Positions 38,202 through 47,261 of a DNA stretch of 64,000 bases are shown here, in pieces. The position numbers and the translations under genes were made by a program. Numbering within the stretch: the first letter of the stretch is position 1; each line of letters begins with the position of its first letter. The notes below the pieces were generated by a model, which was given only the letters and a program-made list of their open reading frames with translations, did not search any database and was not told where the DNA came from. Source of the stretch: Perkinsela sp. pyNocScin1 (Eukaryota > Euglenozoa > Kinetoplastea > Prokinetoplastida > Perkinselidae); the NCBI GenBank assembly GCA_964019655.1, contig CAXHTR010000006.1, positions 434,001-498,000 on the forward strand. The letters run 5' to 3'.

Positions 38202-39113
38202 TCACACCAAATCAAAAGAAAAGGGATTTTTCATAGCATCCAGCATGTACGAGTAGTTTGTGCCAGCAAAGCCAAAGAGCTTTTCCATAATAACATTAAA
38301 GCACTCCGCCTGCATGCCGCAGAGGTGCGGCATCAGCAGGTGCGAGTGGATGCTCTGCAGCGGCTTGCCGTCGTAATGGATAAGCTTCCGGCCCTGCCCC
38401 TTCGGATCTTTGACGACTTTGAACTTTTCGATTATTTCAGACGGGTGTTTGACCTGGAAGAGCCGCCAGTAGCCAAAGTTGCTCTGGATGGGTGCAAAGT
38501 CGATTTTCACGTCATTTTCTTCCTGAAATCGCTCGAGGGCAGCCTGATCGTAGTACCGGGAGCTTTTCGTGTACTCGCGCCACCGGCGGGGAAGGTCGCT
38601 GTCGTTTGTGGCGAGCCAGCCGCCATTGAACTTGCCAAAGAGTGCTTCGTCTTCTGCTTGAATGGAATGCGGCGATAGTGTGACCCACTTCGATGAACTT
38701 GCATTCTCCTCATTTTCCTTGATTTCGGAAAGTGGCTGCAAAAAGGCGATATCACAGTCAAGAAAGAGCGCGCTTTTGTGCACACTGAGTGCCTCCTCGA
38801 GGACCGTGGCCTTCTCGAGCATAAAGTCCTCGTGCAGCGTGCGAAAGAGCTTTCCGGGCGTTTTCTCCATTTTCTTTCTGTTAATGTCACCGAACGCCTC
38901 CAGCCCACTCGTGAAATGAATATTGTCTGCCGCAACACGGTATTTGCCAGTGGTGAGGTACAGCATGAGGTCTTCAGTGTTGCGCTTTGTGGTCAGGTCT
39001 GTGCGGACGTGAATGGGTACAGTCGGGTGGTGCCTGCGGATGCACCGGAGGAAAAGGGCAAGCTCAGCGGCGCACTCCTTCGTTGCTAGTGTGCAGATGC
39101 TGGCAGTGCTCAT
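38202..39113 (-). CDS. Putative nucleotide-sugar glycosyltransferase, 303 aa
   Basis: A GT-A-like fold is suggested by SALFLDCDIAFLQPL with a D-x-D motif (D119, D121 from the chosen start), FNGGWLATND and YDQAALERFQ, which are the order and spacing seen in small glycosyltransferases. LIHYDGKPLQSIHSHLL supplies conserved histidines downstream. No transmembrane anchor or signal peptide, so it may be cytosolic. The longest frame runs to 39392 and overlaps the upstream gene in another frame; the ATG at 39113 is chosen because the extra 93 residues are not family-like and a splice acceptor sits at 39152-39153. A 9-codon upstream frame lies in the leader. Confidence 0.6.
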   Translation of the reverse strand: MSTASICTLATKECAAELALFLRCIRRHHPTVPIHVRTDLTTKRNTEDLMLYLTTGKYRVAADNIHFTSGLEAFGDINRKKMEKTPGKLFRTLHEDFMLEKATVLEEALSVHKSALFLDCDIAFLQPLSEIKENEENASSSKWVTLSPHSIQAEDEALFGKFNGGWLATNDSDLPRRWREYTKSSRYYDQAALERFQEENDVKIDFAPIQSNFGYWRLFQVKHPSEIIEKFKVVKDPKGQGRKLIHYDGKPLQSIHSHLLMPHLCGMQAECFNVIMEKLFGFAGTNYSYMLDAMKNPFSFDLV

Positions 39114-39151
39114 ATCTATGCAGGGTTGGTTCGGATGATTGGCATTACTTT

Positions 39152-39153
39152 CT
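39152..39153 (-). promoter_or_regulatory. Candidate trans-splice acceptor for the glycosyltransferase gene
   Basis: The coding strand reads CAAACTTTTCTTCAG, the same TTTTCTTCAG as in front of the p24 gene. The AG is about 40 bases before the ATG at 39113, and a short ATG frame of nine codons ending in TAG lies between them. Inference only. Confidence 0.5.
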
Positions 39154-39234
39154 GAAGAAAAGTTTGAAAGTTTGATGAAGCAGTGCTTGAAATAGAAAAT
39201 ACACTCAACTTTAACCTTTGCAAGCTCTCGGCAA

Positions 39235-39474
39235 CTATAGCGCGTCCAACCGATTCTTCGACCGCACCATGCAGTCGCACTTGGTATGAATTCGGCACGC
39301 GAGCTTGCCCTTCGACCGCACGCGGCCCTTGCTGATCTGGACTGTGCCCTCGGAGCGGATGTTGAACTCTTCGCGGTTACGAGGGTCGCCACGCTTGCGG
39401 CTCAGCTGGCCGTTCTGCTTGACTGCACGCTTTGGCTGTCGCTTCGGGCGCTTCTTGACCCATCGCTTTCCCAT
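39235..39474 (-). CDS. Small very basic protein of 79 aa, unrecognised
   Basis: The reading frame begins MGKRWVKKRPKRQPKRAVKQ, continues with an SRKRGDPRNREEF segment, and ends LACRIHTKCDCMVRSKNRL, with three cysteines and one histidine. Composition and length are those of a small ribosomal or RNA-binding protein, but I could not assign it to a ribosomal protein family. It has an ATG start and a tight position between the glycosyltransferase and the family D array. The plus-strand frames over the same bases are shadows. Its reality is supported by a G+C-rich coding signature and the correct polarity. Confidence 0.55.
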   Translation of the reverse strand: MGKRWVKKRPKRQPKRAVKQNGQLSRKRGDPRNREEFNIRSEGTVQISKGRVRSKGKLACRIHTKCDCMVRSKNRLDAL

Positions 39475-39606
39475 TATAAGAGATTTTATTAGTTAAATGA
39501 TAAGAATCAAAGAAATTCAAATCTTGAAGAATTTCCGAAGTAGAAACAAATCTATGTGGAGCAGAGCGTACCATATCTGAAAGTCATACGAGTCATTTTT
39601 TTCTGT

Positions 39607-40683
39607 TCAAGCTTCGGCATTCTCTATCGGTGCATCAACCTCCGGCACATCCTCATATCCCCACGTCTCCATCAATAAGTGGAACTTGCCTCGCTCCTCG
39701 CTCATGTACTTTGAAATGATTTTCGTGATATCTAAAGCCCACTGCAGCGGCGCGCAAAAGTACGTATGCACGAGTGCATGCGTGTATTTGCTTGCCTTTC
39801 GCACAGCGCAGAGGTCAGATGGGGTGGCAAAGAGCAGAATCTGCTTGTCAAGCTCGACACTGCCTGACAGCGAGTTTGCATCAGTAAGAATGGCTGGCAG
39901 CTCCACTTCAACGACCTGTTGGGGGAGGACTGGAATGACACGCTGTGGCTCGAGTGGCAGCGCCGCCAGCGCAGCTTCGCGCTCCGCTTTACGCTTTTGA
40001 AAGGACTTTGGCTGCTGTGAAATGCTCGTGTACTTGGCCTTGGCTGGATACATCTCCGGCTCCTTCGGGAGGTGTCGGATGGTCGGGATGCCGTTTGGGT
40101 ACGCGCAATATGACTCGGCCATGAGCAGCGCTGGGTAGTAAAAGTACTCCTGCACGTGGTCAAGGCCGCCGCGCGGGCCCTCAAGGATGGCAACGAAGAT
40201 CTCATCGGCGAACTCGTGCCGGCTCAGCGCTGAGTTCAGGCACATGGGCAGGTCATCCTTGAAAGTAAGGCGGTAGGAACCCTGGCCGTGCCACTTGATC
40301 GCTTCGGTCTCCATTGTGTACGCCAGCAGGCGGTAGAGCAGCAGGCCGATGTCTGAGCCGCAGTGGACAATCTCTGAGTAATACGGCGACTGGCCTCGCT
40401 TGTGTGCAAGGCTGTCGTTAAGTTTCTTTGCGAGGGCGCTGTTCGTGCAGAAAAACGCGACGATCTCTTTGATGACGCTGATGAGGATAAGTTGGCCACT
40501 GCATATAGCACGGTCCACTTTGAACATGTCTGGCTCTCGGATTGAGCTATCGTCGCAGAGTAGTGCTCTCTTGATTGGGTTTCGGTGGAGCGCGCACTGC
40601 CACTGGTGGACGATCGAGGCGAGGCCGCAGATGTCGACAAGCTTGGCAGTTTTGAAGAAGGAATCGACTTCTTTCTTTGGCAT
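39607..40683 (-). CDS. Family D protein (F-box-like C-terminus), 358 aa
   Basis: First and most diverged of thirteen tandem family D genes; family unknown to me. The N-terminal half has GLASIVHQWQ and GLLLYRLLAYTMETEAIKW, both conserved in the array. The C-terminal block is LSGSVELDKQILLFATPSDL, then LQWALDITKII, then RGKFHLLMETWGYE. The ILxFxTPxxL...V segment resembles the second half of an F-box. The tail is acidic (VPEVDAPIENAEA). The longest frame starts at GTG (40776); ATG 40683 aligns with the paralogue start and is used. An ATG at 40731 would add a hydrophobic stretch not shared with the paralogues. Confidence 0.7.
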   Translation of the reverse strand: MPKKEVDSFFKTAKLVDICGLASIVHQWQCALHRNPIKRALLCDDSSIREPDMFKVDRAICSGQLILISVIKEIVAFFCTNSALAKKLNDSLAHKRGQSPYYSEIVHCGSDIGLLLYRLLAYTMETEAIKWHGQGSYRLTFKDDLPMCLNSALSRHEFADEIFVAILEGPRGGLDHVQEYFYYPALLMAESYCAYPNGIPTIRHLPKEPEMYPAKAKYTSISQQPKSFQKRKAEREAALAALPLEPQRVIPVLPQQVVEVELPAILTDANSLSGSVELDKQILLFATPSDLCAVRKASKYTHALVHTYFCAPLQWALDITKIISKYMSEERGKFHLLMETWGYEDVPEVDAPIENAEA

Positions 40684-40883
40684 GAGGAGGTAGAGAAAGA
40701 TGATTATAGAAGAAAAAATAATAGAAGGCATGTATTTTGTACTTTTGACAAGGCCACTAGGCTCATATCTGGTCACCTAAGGTGGCACTTAGTATGTTTT
40801 TGATCCTCTGCTCTCTGGATACGAGCATACGTATACAAGCTTACGTCGCTCACCTCTAGAGGCATATCCCATCAACACCAGCC

Positions 40884-41879
40884 CTACCACGTCTCGAGCT
40901 GGAGGTGCGCCCTGCCCCACTCATTCGCAAAGAAGTTCGAGATCAGCGCTGTGACCTTCTTCGCCCACTCGAGCGGGACCTTGCAGTTCTCCCCAATAAG
41001 CCGCCGCAGCGTCTTGTTCACGCCTCGAAGCATGTGAAGCTCACGTGGCGTGAAAAACTGCAGAATCTGCAGATCGACCTGCTCGCTGCCACTGAGGAAC
41101 TGCTCTTTGCTTTTTCGTATTTGTTCTGACGTTTCACGTTTCATTTGATCTGTCCACTGCAGCCACAGATCGATGGAACGATCTCCCGTATCATAGACGA
41201 GTGGCCTTTTCGGTGGGCGCGGCTTGTGCAGTGTCAGCGCGAGCTCATCTTTCACGCCACTCGCGGCGCTATCACTGACGTAGAACCTTGGCTTCTTCGG
41301 CAGATGGCATTTTGCGTGCACAAGGAAGGCAGGTAAGCCGTCGGGGTTCTTGTACATTCTGATGACTTTGACCCCATCCTCGGACCACTCAATATCGCAG
41401 ACCATGTATGGAATTAACCGGAAATGCGCGAAGCAGCGTCGAACGGCTAGCTGCACATCTTTTGCGATGTGGCACACGTATCTACCCCTTCCAGGCCAAT
41501 CGATTTTATTGACTTTATGCGCGGAGCGGAGCAGGCGGAGAAGGAGCAGCGCGAACTCAGACCCGACTTTGGAATGCTCTGTGATGTAACTTTCTTTCCT
41601 GAGGGGCTCGAATGCGTTCATGAAGTCACGAATAGGTCCCATTTGAATGCAGAAGAACTTCATGAGCATAGCGGCAATTTTTACAAGTAAGCAGACGCTC
41701 AGCTCTAAAAACGCCATGACCTCAACTGGGTCGAAAGGTTCAAAGTTGTCTTGACCGACATCAGCGAGGAGCCACTCTGTCCTGGAACCACCAAGAACGG
41801 AGACGCAGAGCCATTGGTGCGCAAGAGAGGCAAGTCCGGAGACTTCTTCAATCCATCCAACTTCTGCGTTCTGATCCAT
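40884..41879 (-). CDS. Family D protein, 331 aa
   Basis: Intact copy. It has GLASLAHQWLC near residue 16, a helical segment with MAFLELSVCLLVKIA, GSEFALLLLRLL, then GRGRYVCHIAK. The C-terminal block is FLSGSEQVDLQILQFFTPREL followed by VNKTLRRLIGENCKVPLEWA, and the protein ends HLQLETW without any tail. This and the next four are subfamily D1, defined by a WP-x-R-G-x-Y-x-C-[NH]-I element (residues about 150-163) where the other subfamilies differ. Confidence 0.75.
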   Translation of the reverse strand: MDQNAEVGWIEEVSGLASLAHQWLCVSVLGGSRTEWLLADVGQDNFEPFDPVEVMAFLELSVCLLVKIAAMLMKFFCIQMGPIRDFMNAFEPLRKESYITEHSKVGSEFALLLLRLLRSAHKVNKIDWPGRGRYVCHIAKDVQLAVRRCFAHFRLIPYMVCDIEWSEDGVKVIRMYKNPDGLPAFLVHAKCHLPKKPRFYVSDSAASGVKDELALTLHKPRPPKRPLVYDTGDRSIDLWLQWTDQMKRETSEQIRKSKEQFLSGSEQVDLQILQFFTPRELHMLRGVNKTLRRLIGENCKVPLEWAKKVTALISNFFANEWGRAHLQLETW

Positions 41880-42058
41880 TTTTTGTTAAAGAGGTTCAGA
41901 ATAATATGTCGTACATCAGAGTCAGTAAAGGGAAGAATTCGTTACTGTTGCTACCAGAAAGTAAGCAATCTATTTGAGACCGATACCAAAGCGTGAATAG
42001 CAAAAACTCTTCAAGGGACTTTTATTCATCCCTCGCTTCACTCTAAATGAGTGATTGA

Positions 42059-43123
42059 TTACCTTCCGATCAAAGCATCCAAAGAATTGTCGAGGCTAAC
42101 TTGGTGCTCATTTTGATCCCATGAGTTGAGATAAAGGTGCTGCTTCCCGCACTTACTGCGAAAAAACCATGAAACTTCATTATCAATTTTCGAAGCCCAT
42201 TGCAACGGTACCCTGAAGATCTCTTTGATCAACTCTCGGATATATGGGCTTGTATCTTTTATACGAGTGATCTCCGCTGGCGTGAGGAACTCCAGGATTT
42301 GCTTATCTGTCCGAAAGCTACCACTGAAATAGTGCCACCGTTGTTCGTTTGCATCATTGAGTGCGTCTCGCCGCAATTGATCTTTGAAATCTGCAAAGGT
42401 CTGTGGATTCATGTATGAGTACCTTTGGTGCTGCTCTGGTTCAGCAGGCCTTTTTAGTGGCTTGGCTCGGTGGGCTGTAAGAGTGAGCGTATCGAAGAAT
42501 CCGCGACAATCGCCTGTACCTTCGTAGTACCGCACATTATTTGGCAGACTTAAGTCTGGCGTGAAAGTCAATTTGAAGATACGTGTTGGCTTTCGGTAAA
42601 GCTTAACCTGACGCACATTGCTCGATGATAGCTCTGTTTTCCCGAAGACAAATGGAAGATTCGCATATTGGTTCCGGAGATCGAGCATTGCCTTCTTGCT
42701 CGCCTTTGAAATGTTGCACTTGTACCCCCTTCGCTCTGGCCAGTCGATGTTATTCACCTTATGGGCGTAGCGAAGCAGAAAATACAGGAAAAGTGCAAAG
42801 TGTGAACCCTTCTTTGTGTGCTCACTTATATAAGTTTGCTTGCTCAAGTTCCCGTAGGCGTTGAAAGCAGATTTGATGCACGTCTGCTCGATCGAGAAGA
42901 ACATGCAGATTTGCAGGGCAATTTTTAGGAGCGCCTCGATACTCTGGTCGAGGAAATCGAAAAGCGACTGTGGCTCATACGGGGTGAAGTTTTCCTCTCC
43001 ATGGTTCGCTATGAACCACTCGACCTTGGGCCCACCGAGGTCACTCACGATAAGCCAGTTGTGTACGAGACCTGCAACGACAGAAACGTCACCTACCCAC
43101 CCCGGGTCTGATCTATGGAACAT
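42059..43123 (-). CDS. Family D protein, 354 aa
   Basis: D1 member. It has VVAGLVHNWLIVSDLGGPKV near the start, WPERRGYKCNISKASKKAM, and the C-terminal block FSGSFRTDKQILEFLTPAEI, TSPYIRELIKEIFRVPLQWA, then CGKQHLYLNSW. A basic-charged linker (AEPEQHQRYSYMNPQ) separates the halves. The 12 bases before the ATG (ACTGAACA preceded by a pyrimidine tract) closely match the leader of the next gene, a sign of recent duplication that included the 5' region. Start at ATG 43123. Confidence 0.75.
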   Translation of the reverse strand: MFHRSDPGWVGDVSVVAGLVHNWLIVSDLGGPKVEWFIANHGEENFTPYEPQSLFDFLDQSIEALLKIALQICMFFSIEQTCIKSAFNAYGNLSKQTYISEHTKKGSHFALFLYFLLRYAHKVNNIDWPERRGYKCNISKASKKAMLDLRNQYANLPFVFGKTELSSSNVRQVKLYRKPTRIFKLTFTPDLSLPNNVRYYEGTGDCRGFFDTLTLTAHRAKPLKRPAEPEQHQRYSYMNPQTFADFKDQLRRDALNDANEQRWHYFSGSFRTDKQILEFLTPAEITRIKDTSPYIRELIKEIFRVPLQWASKIDNEVSWFFRSKCGKQHLYLNSWDQNEHQVSLDNSLDALIGR

Positions 43124-43273
43124 TGTTCAGTTGGAAAGGAACAAATAAGATTGCTTACGAGATAAAATCGATAAATACAGATCTATTGTATAACTTTTCA
43201 AGACGAATCACAAAAATCAAGCAGATTCTGTGAATTATGACAGATTTGGACAGTTATTATGACAGTTTTCAGT

Positions 43274-44257
43274 TTATCCAAGCTTAGAGACAGACGTATC
43301 TTGTACCCACGACTCGAGCAAAAGGTACGTTTTCCCGCATTCAAAATCAAAAAAAGATGTAATCTTACCTGTGACCATCCTTGCCCACTCAGTCGGTACT
43401 CTGAAATATCTTCGAATGAACATACGCATGTTTTTGTTCACAGCTTTCATCCGATGAAGCTCCGCTGGCGTCAAAAACTCGAGAATTTGTAAATCCGAGG
43501 CATAACTGCCACTGAATGGTTGCGATCGCCTTTGAGTTGGAAAAAGGGACGGTCTTTCTTCATCATCGATCTTGAGATAAATTTTCGAAGGTTCGCGACT
43601 ATGCACACAGACTGTTAAGTCATCGCACACAGTAAACGCATGACCTTTCCCCACGGAACACTGCGGACGCTTCGGAAGACCAAAAGTCGGCATAAAAGTA
43701 TCGCTTATGTGCGCTGGCTTCAGGTATAACTTGATGCTGCGTAAATTCTTTTCTGGGCAGTCGAAATCAATGATTGCACACCGATAGGGAAGGTTAACGT
43801 ATTGACACAGAAGGGTTTGCATGGAATTCTTACTTTCTTTCATAATGTTGCACTTGTACGTGCCCCTTCGAGGCCACTTGATGTTGTTCACTCTATTCAC
43901 ATACCGCAGAAGGTGCAGAAGGAGCAGCGCAAAGTCTGAAGCAGTCCTGTCGTGGAACGTAATGTAATTTTCCTTTTTAAGATTTCCAAAAACTGTCAGC
44001 ACTGCTTGGACAGGCGCTCGCTCAATACAGAAAAATATGCATATCTGCAGTGCAATTTTCAGTAGCTCTTTGATGCTTTGATCGAGGAATTTGAACAAAG
44101 GCTGTGGTTCACATCTGAGAAAATTGTTTCCAGTGTGATCTGCGAGAAGCCACTCAACTTTGCGCCCACCGGGGTCACTGACGCGAAGCCACTGGTGCAC
44201 AAGACCTGCGATAACAGAAACATCAGTCCTCCAGTCGTGGCTCGCTGTGTAATGCAT
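43274..44257 (-). CDS. Family D protein, 327 aa
   Basis: D1 member, close to the copies on both sides. It has VIAGLVHQWLRVSDPGG, WPRRGTYKCNIMKESKNSM, then FSGSYASDLQILEFLTPAEL and VNKNMRMFIRRYFRVPTEWA, ending ESWVQDTSVSKLG. The leader before ATG 44257 reads CCTACTGAACA, like that of the 42.1 kb copy. Note the S[SG]-x(3)-D-L-Q-I-L pattern, the invariant start of the F-box-like segment in the array. Function unknown. Confidence 0.75.
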   Translation of the reverse strand: MHYTASHDWRTDVSVIAGLVHQWLRVSDPGGRKVEWLLADHTGNNFLRCEPQPLFKFLDQSIKELLKIALQICIFFCIERAPVQAVLTVFGNLKKENYITFHDRTASDFALLLLHLLRYVNRVNNIKWPRRGTYKCNIMKESKNSMQTLLCQYVNLPYRCAIIDFDCPEKNLRSIKLYLKPAHISDTFMPTFGLPKRPQCSVGKGHAFTVCDDLTVCVHSREPSKIYLKIDDEERPSLFPTQRRSQPFSGSYASDLQILEFLTPAELHRMKAVNKNMRMFIRRYFRVPTEWARMVTGKITSFFDFECGKTYLLLESWVQDTSVSKLG

Positions 44258-44465
44258 TGTTCAGTAGGCAAGGGTAAAAGGAGCTTCTGTACGGAGGTTT
44301 CGTGCCATGGCAGATGTTCGAATTTACTCAGGACGATTAAGAAGGATGCGCAGGCTAGTAAAGGGTACAATTGGAATGGTAAAAGGTCTGTAGAAACCTC
44401 ATTTCGAGGATTCTCATCGCATGATGGCTTAATCATATACATGTACTCGCTTTTTATTTCATGAA

Positions 44466-45467
44466 TCATCGAAGCAATACCCCAGCACCCAAAAGGTGTT
44501 TTTTGCCATACTCGTGCGCAAAGTAACGTGAAATCATTTTTGTGATTTTTTTTGCCCACTCAAGCTGCACTTTGAAATGTTCCTCAATAAGCTTTTTCGT
44601 CGTTCTACTCACTGCTTGAAGCCGATAAAGATCAGCTGGAGTGAAAAATCCAAGAATCTGCACATCTGTTTCTTCATAACCACTCAAGAACTGTTGTTTC
44701 TCTTGCCCTGACTGTCCAAATATCCGACGCCGCATACGATCTGTCCAGTTTAGCAAAGTCTCCATAGTAGTCCGCTTTTTATCATTGTCTCTTGGTCGTT
44801 TTGAAGGCCGCCGTGTATGCATCGTGAGATTGAGATCATCCTCAACGATGATCACTGCACCGTCGCAGAAGAGCTCTGATTCGCCCATTATACGAGCGCT
44901 TGTTGCAATCGTGGAGTTAGCATCAACTTTTGGCTTGTACTGCATCTTGACAGCGTGCACGCCATTTTCAAGAGTCTCGACGGCGCATACCTCATACGGC
45001 AGCGCTCTATACTCCTCCATAAGGCGTATGCAGTCTTCTGTCCAGTATACCGGGATGTTGCATAAGTACCTACGCCCGCATGGCCAATAAATTTCATTAA
45101 CGACGCACGAAGAGATGAGCAAGCGAAAAAGAAATAATGCGAACGTGGAACCCATTTTTGAGTGTTCTGTGATGTATTTCTCTTTAGTGATAGCGCAGAA
45201 GGCCTTGGTGGCAGAAGCCATTAGTTTCTGCTTGATACAGAAGAACGAACAGATTTCCATAGCGATTCTGTAGAGGGTTCGAATGCTCTTATCGAGAAAA
45301 TCTAAAATCCGCTGCGGGTCAGCAGGCACAAAGGTATCTTGACCATGCTTACTAAGAAACCACAGTGTCTGTGCGTTTCCAAGATCTGCGTCGCTGAGCC
45401 ACTGATGGGTGATCGCGGCGACTCCTGAAACTATATCAATCCAATCATACGCTTCATCCTGATCCAT
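44466..45467 (-). CDS. Family D protein with an altered C-terminus, 333 aa
   Basis: D1 member. It has GVAAITHQWLSDADLG, WPCGRRYLCNIPV, FLSGYEETDVQILGFFTPADL and VSRTTKKLIEEHFKVQLEWA. The end differs from all others: after EYGKKHLL the frame gives GAGVLLR and a stop, whereas paralogues end HLxLxSW. An alternative frame through the same bases encodes GCWG, so a small indel may have replaced the last eight residues. The rest of the protein is intact, so I keep it as a gene. Confidence 0.7.
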   Translation of the reverse strand: MDQDEAYDWIDIVSGVAAITHQWLSDADLGNAQTLWFLSKHGQDTFVPADPQRILDFLDKSIRTLYRIAMEICSFFCIKQKLMASATKAFCAITKEKYITEHSKMGSTFALFLFRLLISSCVVNEIYWPCGRRYLCNIPVYWTEDCIRLMEEYRALPYEVCAVETLENGVHAVKMQYKPKVDANSTIATSARIMGESELFCDGAVIIVEDDLNLTMHTRRPSKRPRDNDKKRTTMETLLNWTDRMRRRIFGQSGQEKQQFLSGYEETDVQILGFFTPADLYRLQAVSRTTKKLIEEHFKVQLEWAKKITKMISRYFAHEYGKKHLLGAGVLLR

Positions 45468-45697
45468 TCGCTATTCTTTCTTAAAAAAACCAAGGCTGGT
45501 AGAGCTAAGACAGCAAAACGCAAAATTGCACAGAATTCGCACTTATTGTACAAATCTGGCCAGAGATTTTATGAATTTAAAGATTTGGTCTTTCAATGCG
45601 CATTATCATTTTCCCGTACACCGAACTGGATCTGTATGATTGAGCGAAGCGAAACTCCCATCAGCTCATGCTTCTCTGCAGCTCCATCATACGAGTA

Positions 45698-46975
45698 CTA
45701 GTACCTCTTGGACACATTCGGAACTTGTATCCACGATCCAAGCAAGAGATGCGCCACCCCACACTCTGACGCAAAATACTTCGCTATGTGATCAGAAGCC
45801 TTGCGTGCCCACTCAGTTGGCACTCTGAAGTGCTTATTGACGAGCGTCGACATGCTCTTGTTCACAGATTTGATCCGGTAGAGCTCTGCTGGCGTTAAAA
45901 AGGAAAGAATCTGTACATCGGTGAAGCAGCTACCGCTAAAAGGTCGTGCGTACGTTTGCATAAGATGCGAATCTCGTTGCAAATCTGCTCGCTCTTTGTC
46001 TCTACCTGAGAATTTTTTAGTATGAGCATAAGGTCTTTTGTTGTTGATTTTCTTTGTCAATTCGTCTTTCCTTGATTGAGCGTGCTTTTTTAAGACTTTA
46101 TGCTCACTCGTACAGTGTGCGACGAGTGCGAGATCACGCTGAACCTTATACCTCTCACCCTGCCCTCTTGCGCACTCAGGCTGCGTCGGAAGGCTGAAAC
46201 ATGGACTCATCACATATGCCTGGCCACGATTGGGTTCAAGGTACACCTTCACCCGGCGCAAATGTTTTGTTTGACACTCGGATTTATCTCTCATGCACCG
46301 AAGCGGAAGGTTTTCGTATTTGATTCGTAAGGCGAGTATGGCTTTTCTACTTTCCTTCATAATGTTGCACTTGTACCGACACCTGCGCGGCCACCAAATG
46401 CTATTCACTTGATCCGCAAAGAAGAGCATCTGAAGAAGGAAAAGGGCAAACCCAGATGCTTTGTTCTTATGGTCAGTGATGTAACTTTCTTTCTTCAGGG
46501 TTCCAAAGATTATAAGCGCTGATTTCATAGGCTCTCGCTCGATGCAAAAAAAGATGCATAGCTGCAAGGCAATTTCTAAGAGTCCCTGAATACATACATC
46601 GATAAATGCCAGGACCAGATTAGCGTCAAAAGGGACAGGGTCGTTTCCCATATGGTCCGCAAAAAGCCACTCGACCTTGGACCCACCCAAGTCGCTCGCG
46701 AGGAGCCACTTGTGCACAAAGCCTGCAATGATAGAAGTGTCAGCCACCCAGGAAGTGGTCGCGCGTGTTGTGCATTCTGTCAAAATTTTGACTTTCGCTT
46801 TTGCTTTTACTTTTCGTTTCGTCTCTTTGCTCCTTATTTTCTGGACAATTTTTTCGTAGAATTTTTTCCTGAGAGAATTTTTTTTTGCCCGCTTCCCTTT
46901 CCCTTCCCAATGCCTTTTCCCTTCCTTTTTCCCTTCATTACGCTTCTTTTTCTTCTGAGCAGAGGTCATTTTCAT
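45698..46975 (-). CDS. Family D protein with a lysine-rich N-terminal extension, 425 aa
   Basis: D1 member. The core, from SWVADTSIIAGFVHKWLLA to SGSCFTDVQILSFLTPAEL and EWARKASDHIAKYF, is complete. In front of it are about 75 extra residues, nearly all K, R, E and G (KKKKRNEGKKEGKRH), so the start at ATG 46975 lies far upstream of the family position. In the homologous place the DNA still has an ATG (GACAGAATGCAC) like the paralogue starts, but it is one base out of frame with the core. The extension may be a new coding part that came from the leader by a +1 shift, or the gene may be frameshift-damaged. Confidence 0.65.
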   Translation of the reverse strand: MKMTSAQKKKKRNEGKKEGKRHWEGKGKRAKKNSLRKKFYEKIVQKIRSKETKRKVKAKAKVKILTECTTRATTSWVADTSIIAGFVHKWLLASDLGGSKVEWLFADHMGNDPVPFDANLVLAFIDVCIQGLLEIALQLCIFFCIEREPMKSALIIFGTLKKESYITDHKNKASGFALFLLQMLFFADQVNSIWWPRRCRYKCNIMKESRKAILALRIKYENLPLRCMRDKSECQTKHLRRVKVYLEPNRGQAYVMSPCFSLPTQPECARGQGERYKVQRDLALVAHCTSEHKVLKKHAQSRKDELTKKINNKRPYAHTKKFSGRDKERADLQRDSHLMQTYARPFSGSCFTDVQILSFLTPAELYRIKSVNKSMSTLVNKHFRVPTEWARKASDHIAKYFASECGVAHLLLGSWIQVPNVSKRY

Positions 46976-47261
46976 TCGGAAAGAAGTTACAGAAAGTAGG
47001 TAGTATGTGCGACTCCTTTAATTCTAGAGATGCTACGTGTGAAGATCATTCAGCCTTAAATTTCTAATAGCAAAGACGGATAATCACATTCGCAAGATCA
47101 TGAGTGAGCAGTACTGAAGCCCCTGATCCCGAGCATTGTATCCTGTCTTAATAAGAAAAAGCTTTATGTCGTTTCATACTTCGTAGCTCCTAAATAAACT
47201 TCTGCTCGGATTCTAAATTGGATCACAACACTCTATCTCGTGGCTTACACATCAATTACGC

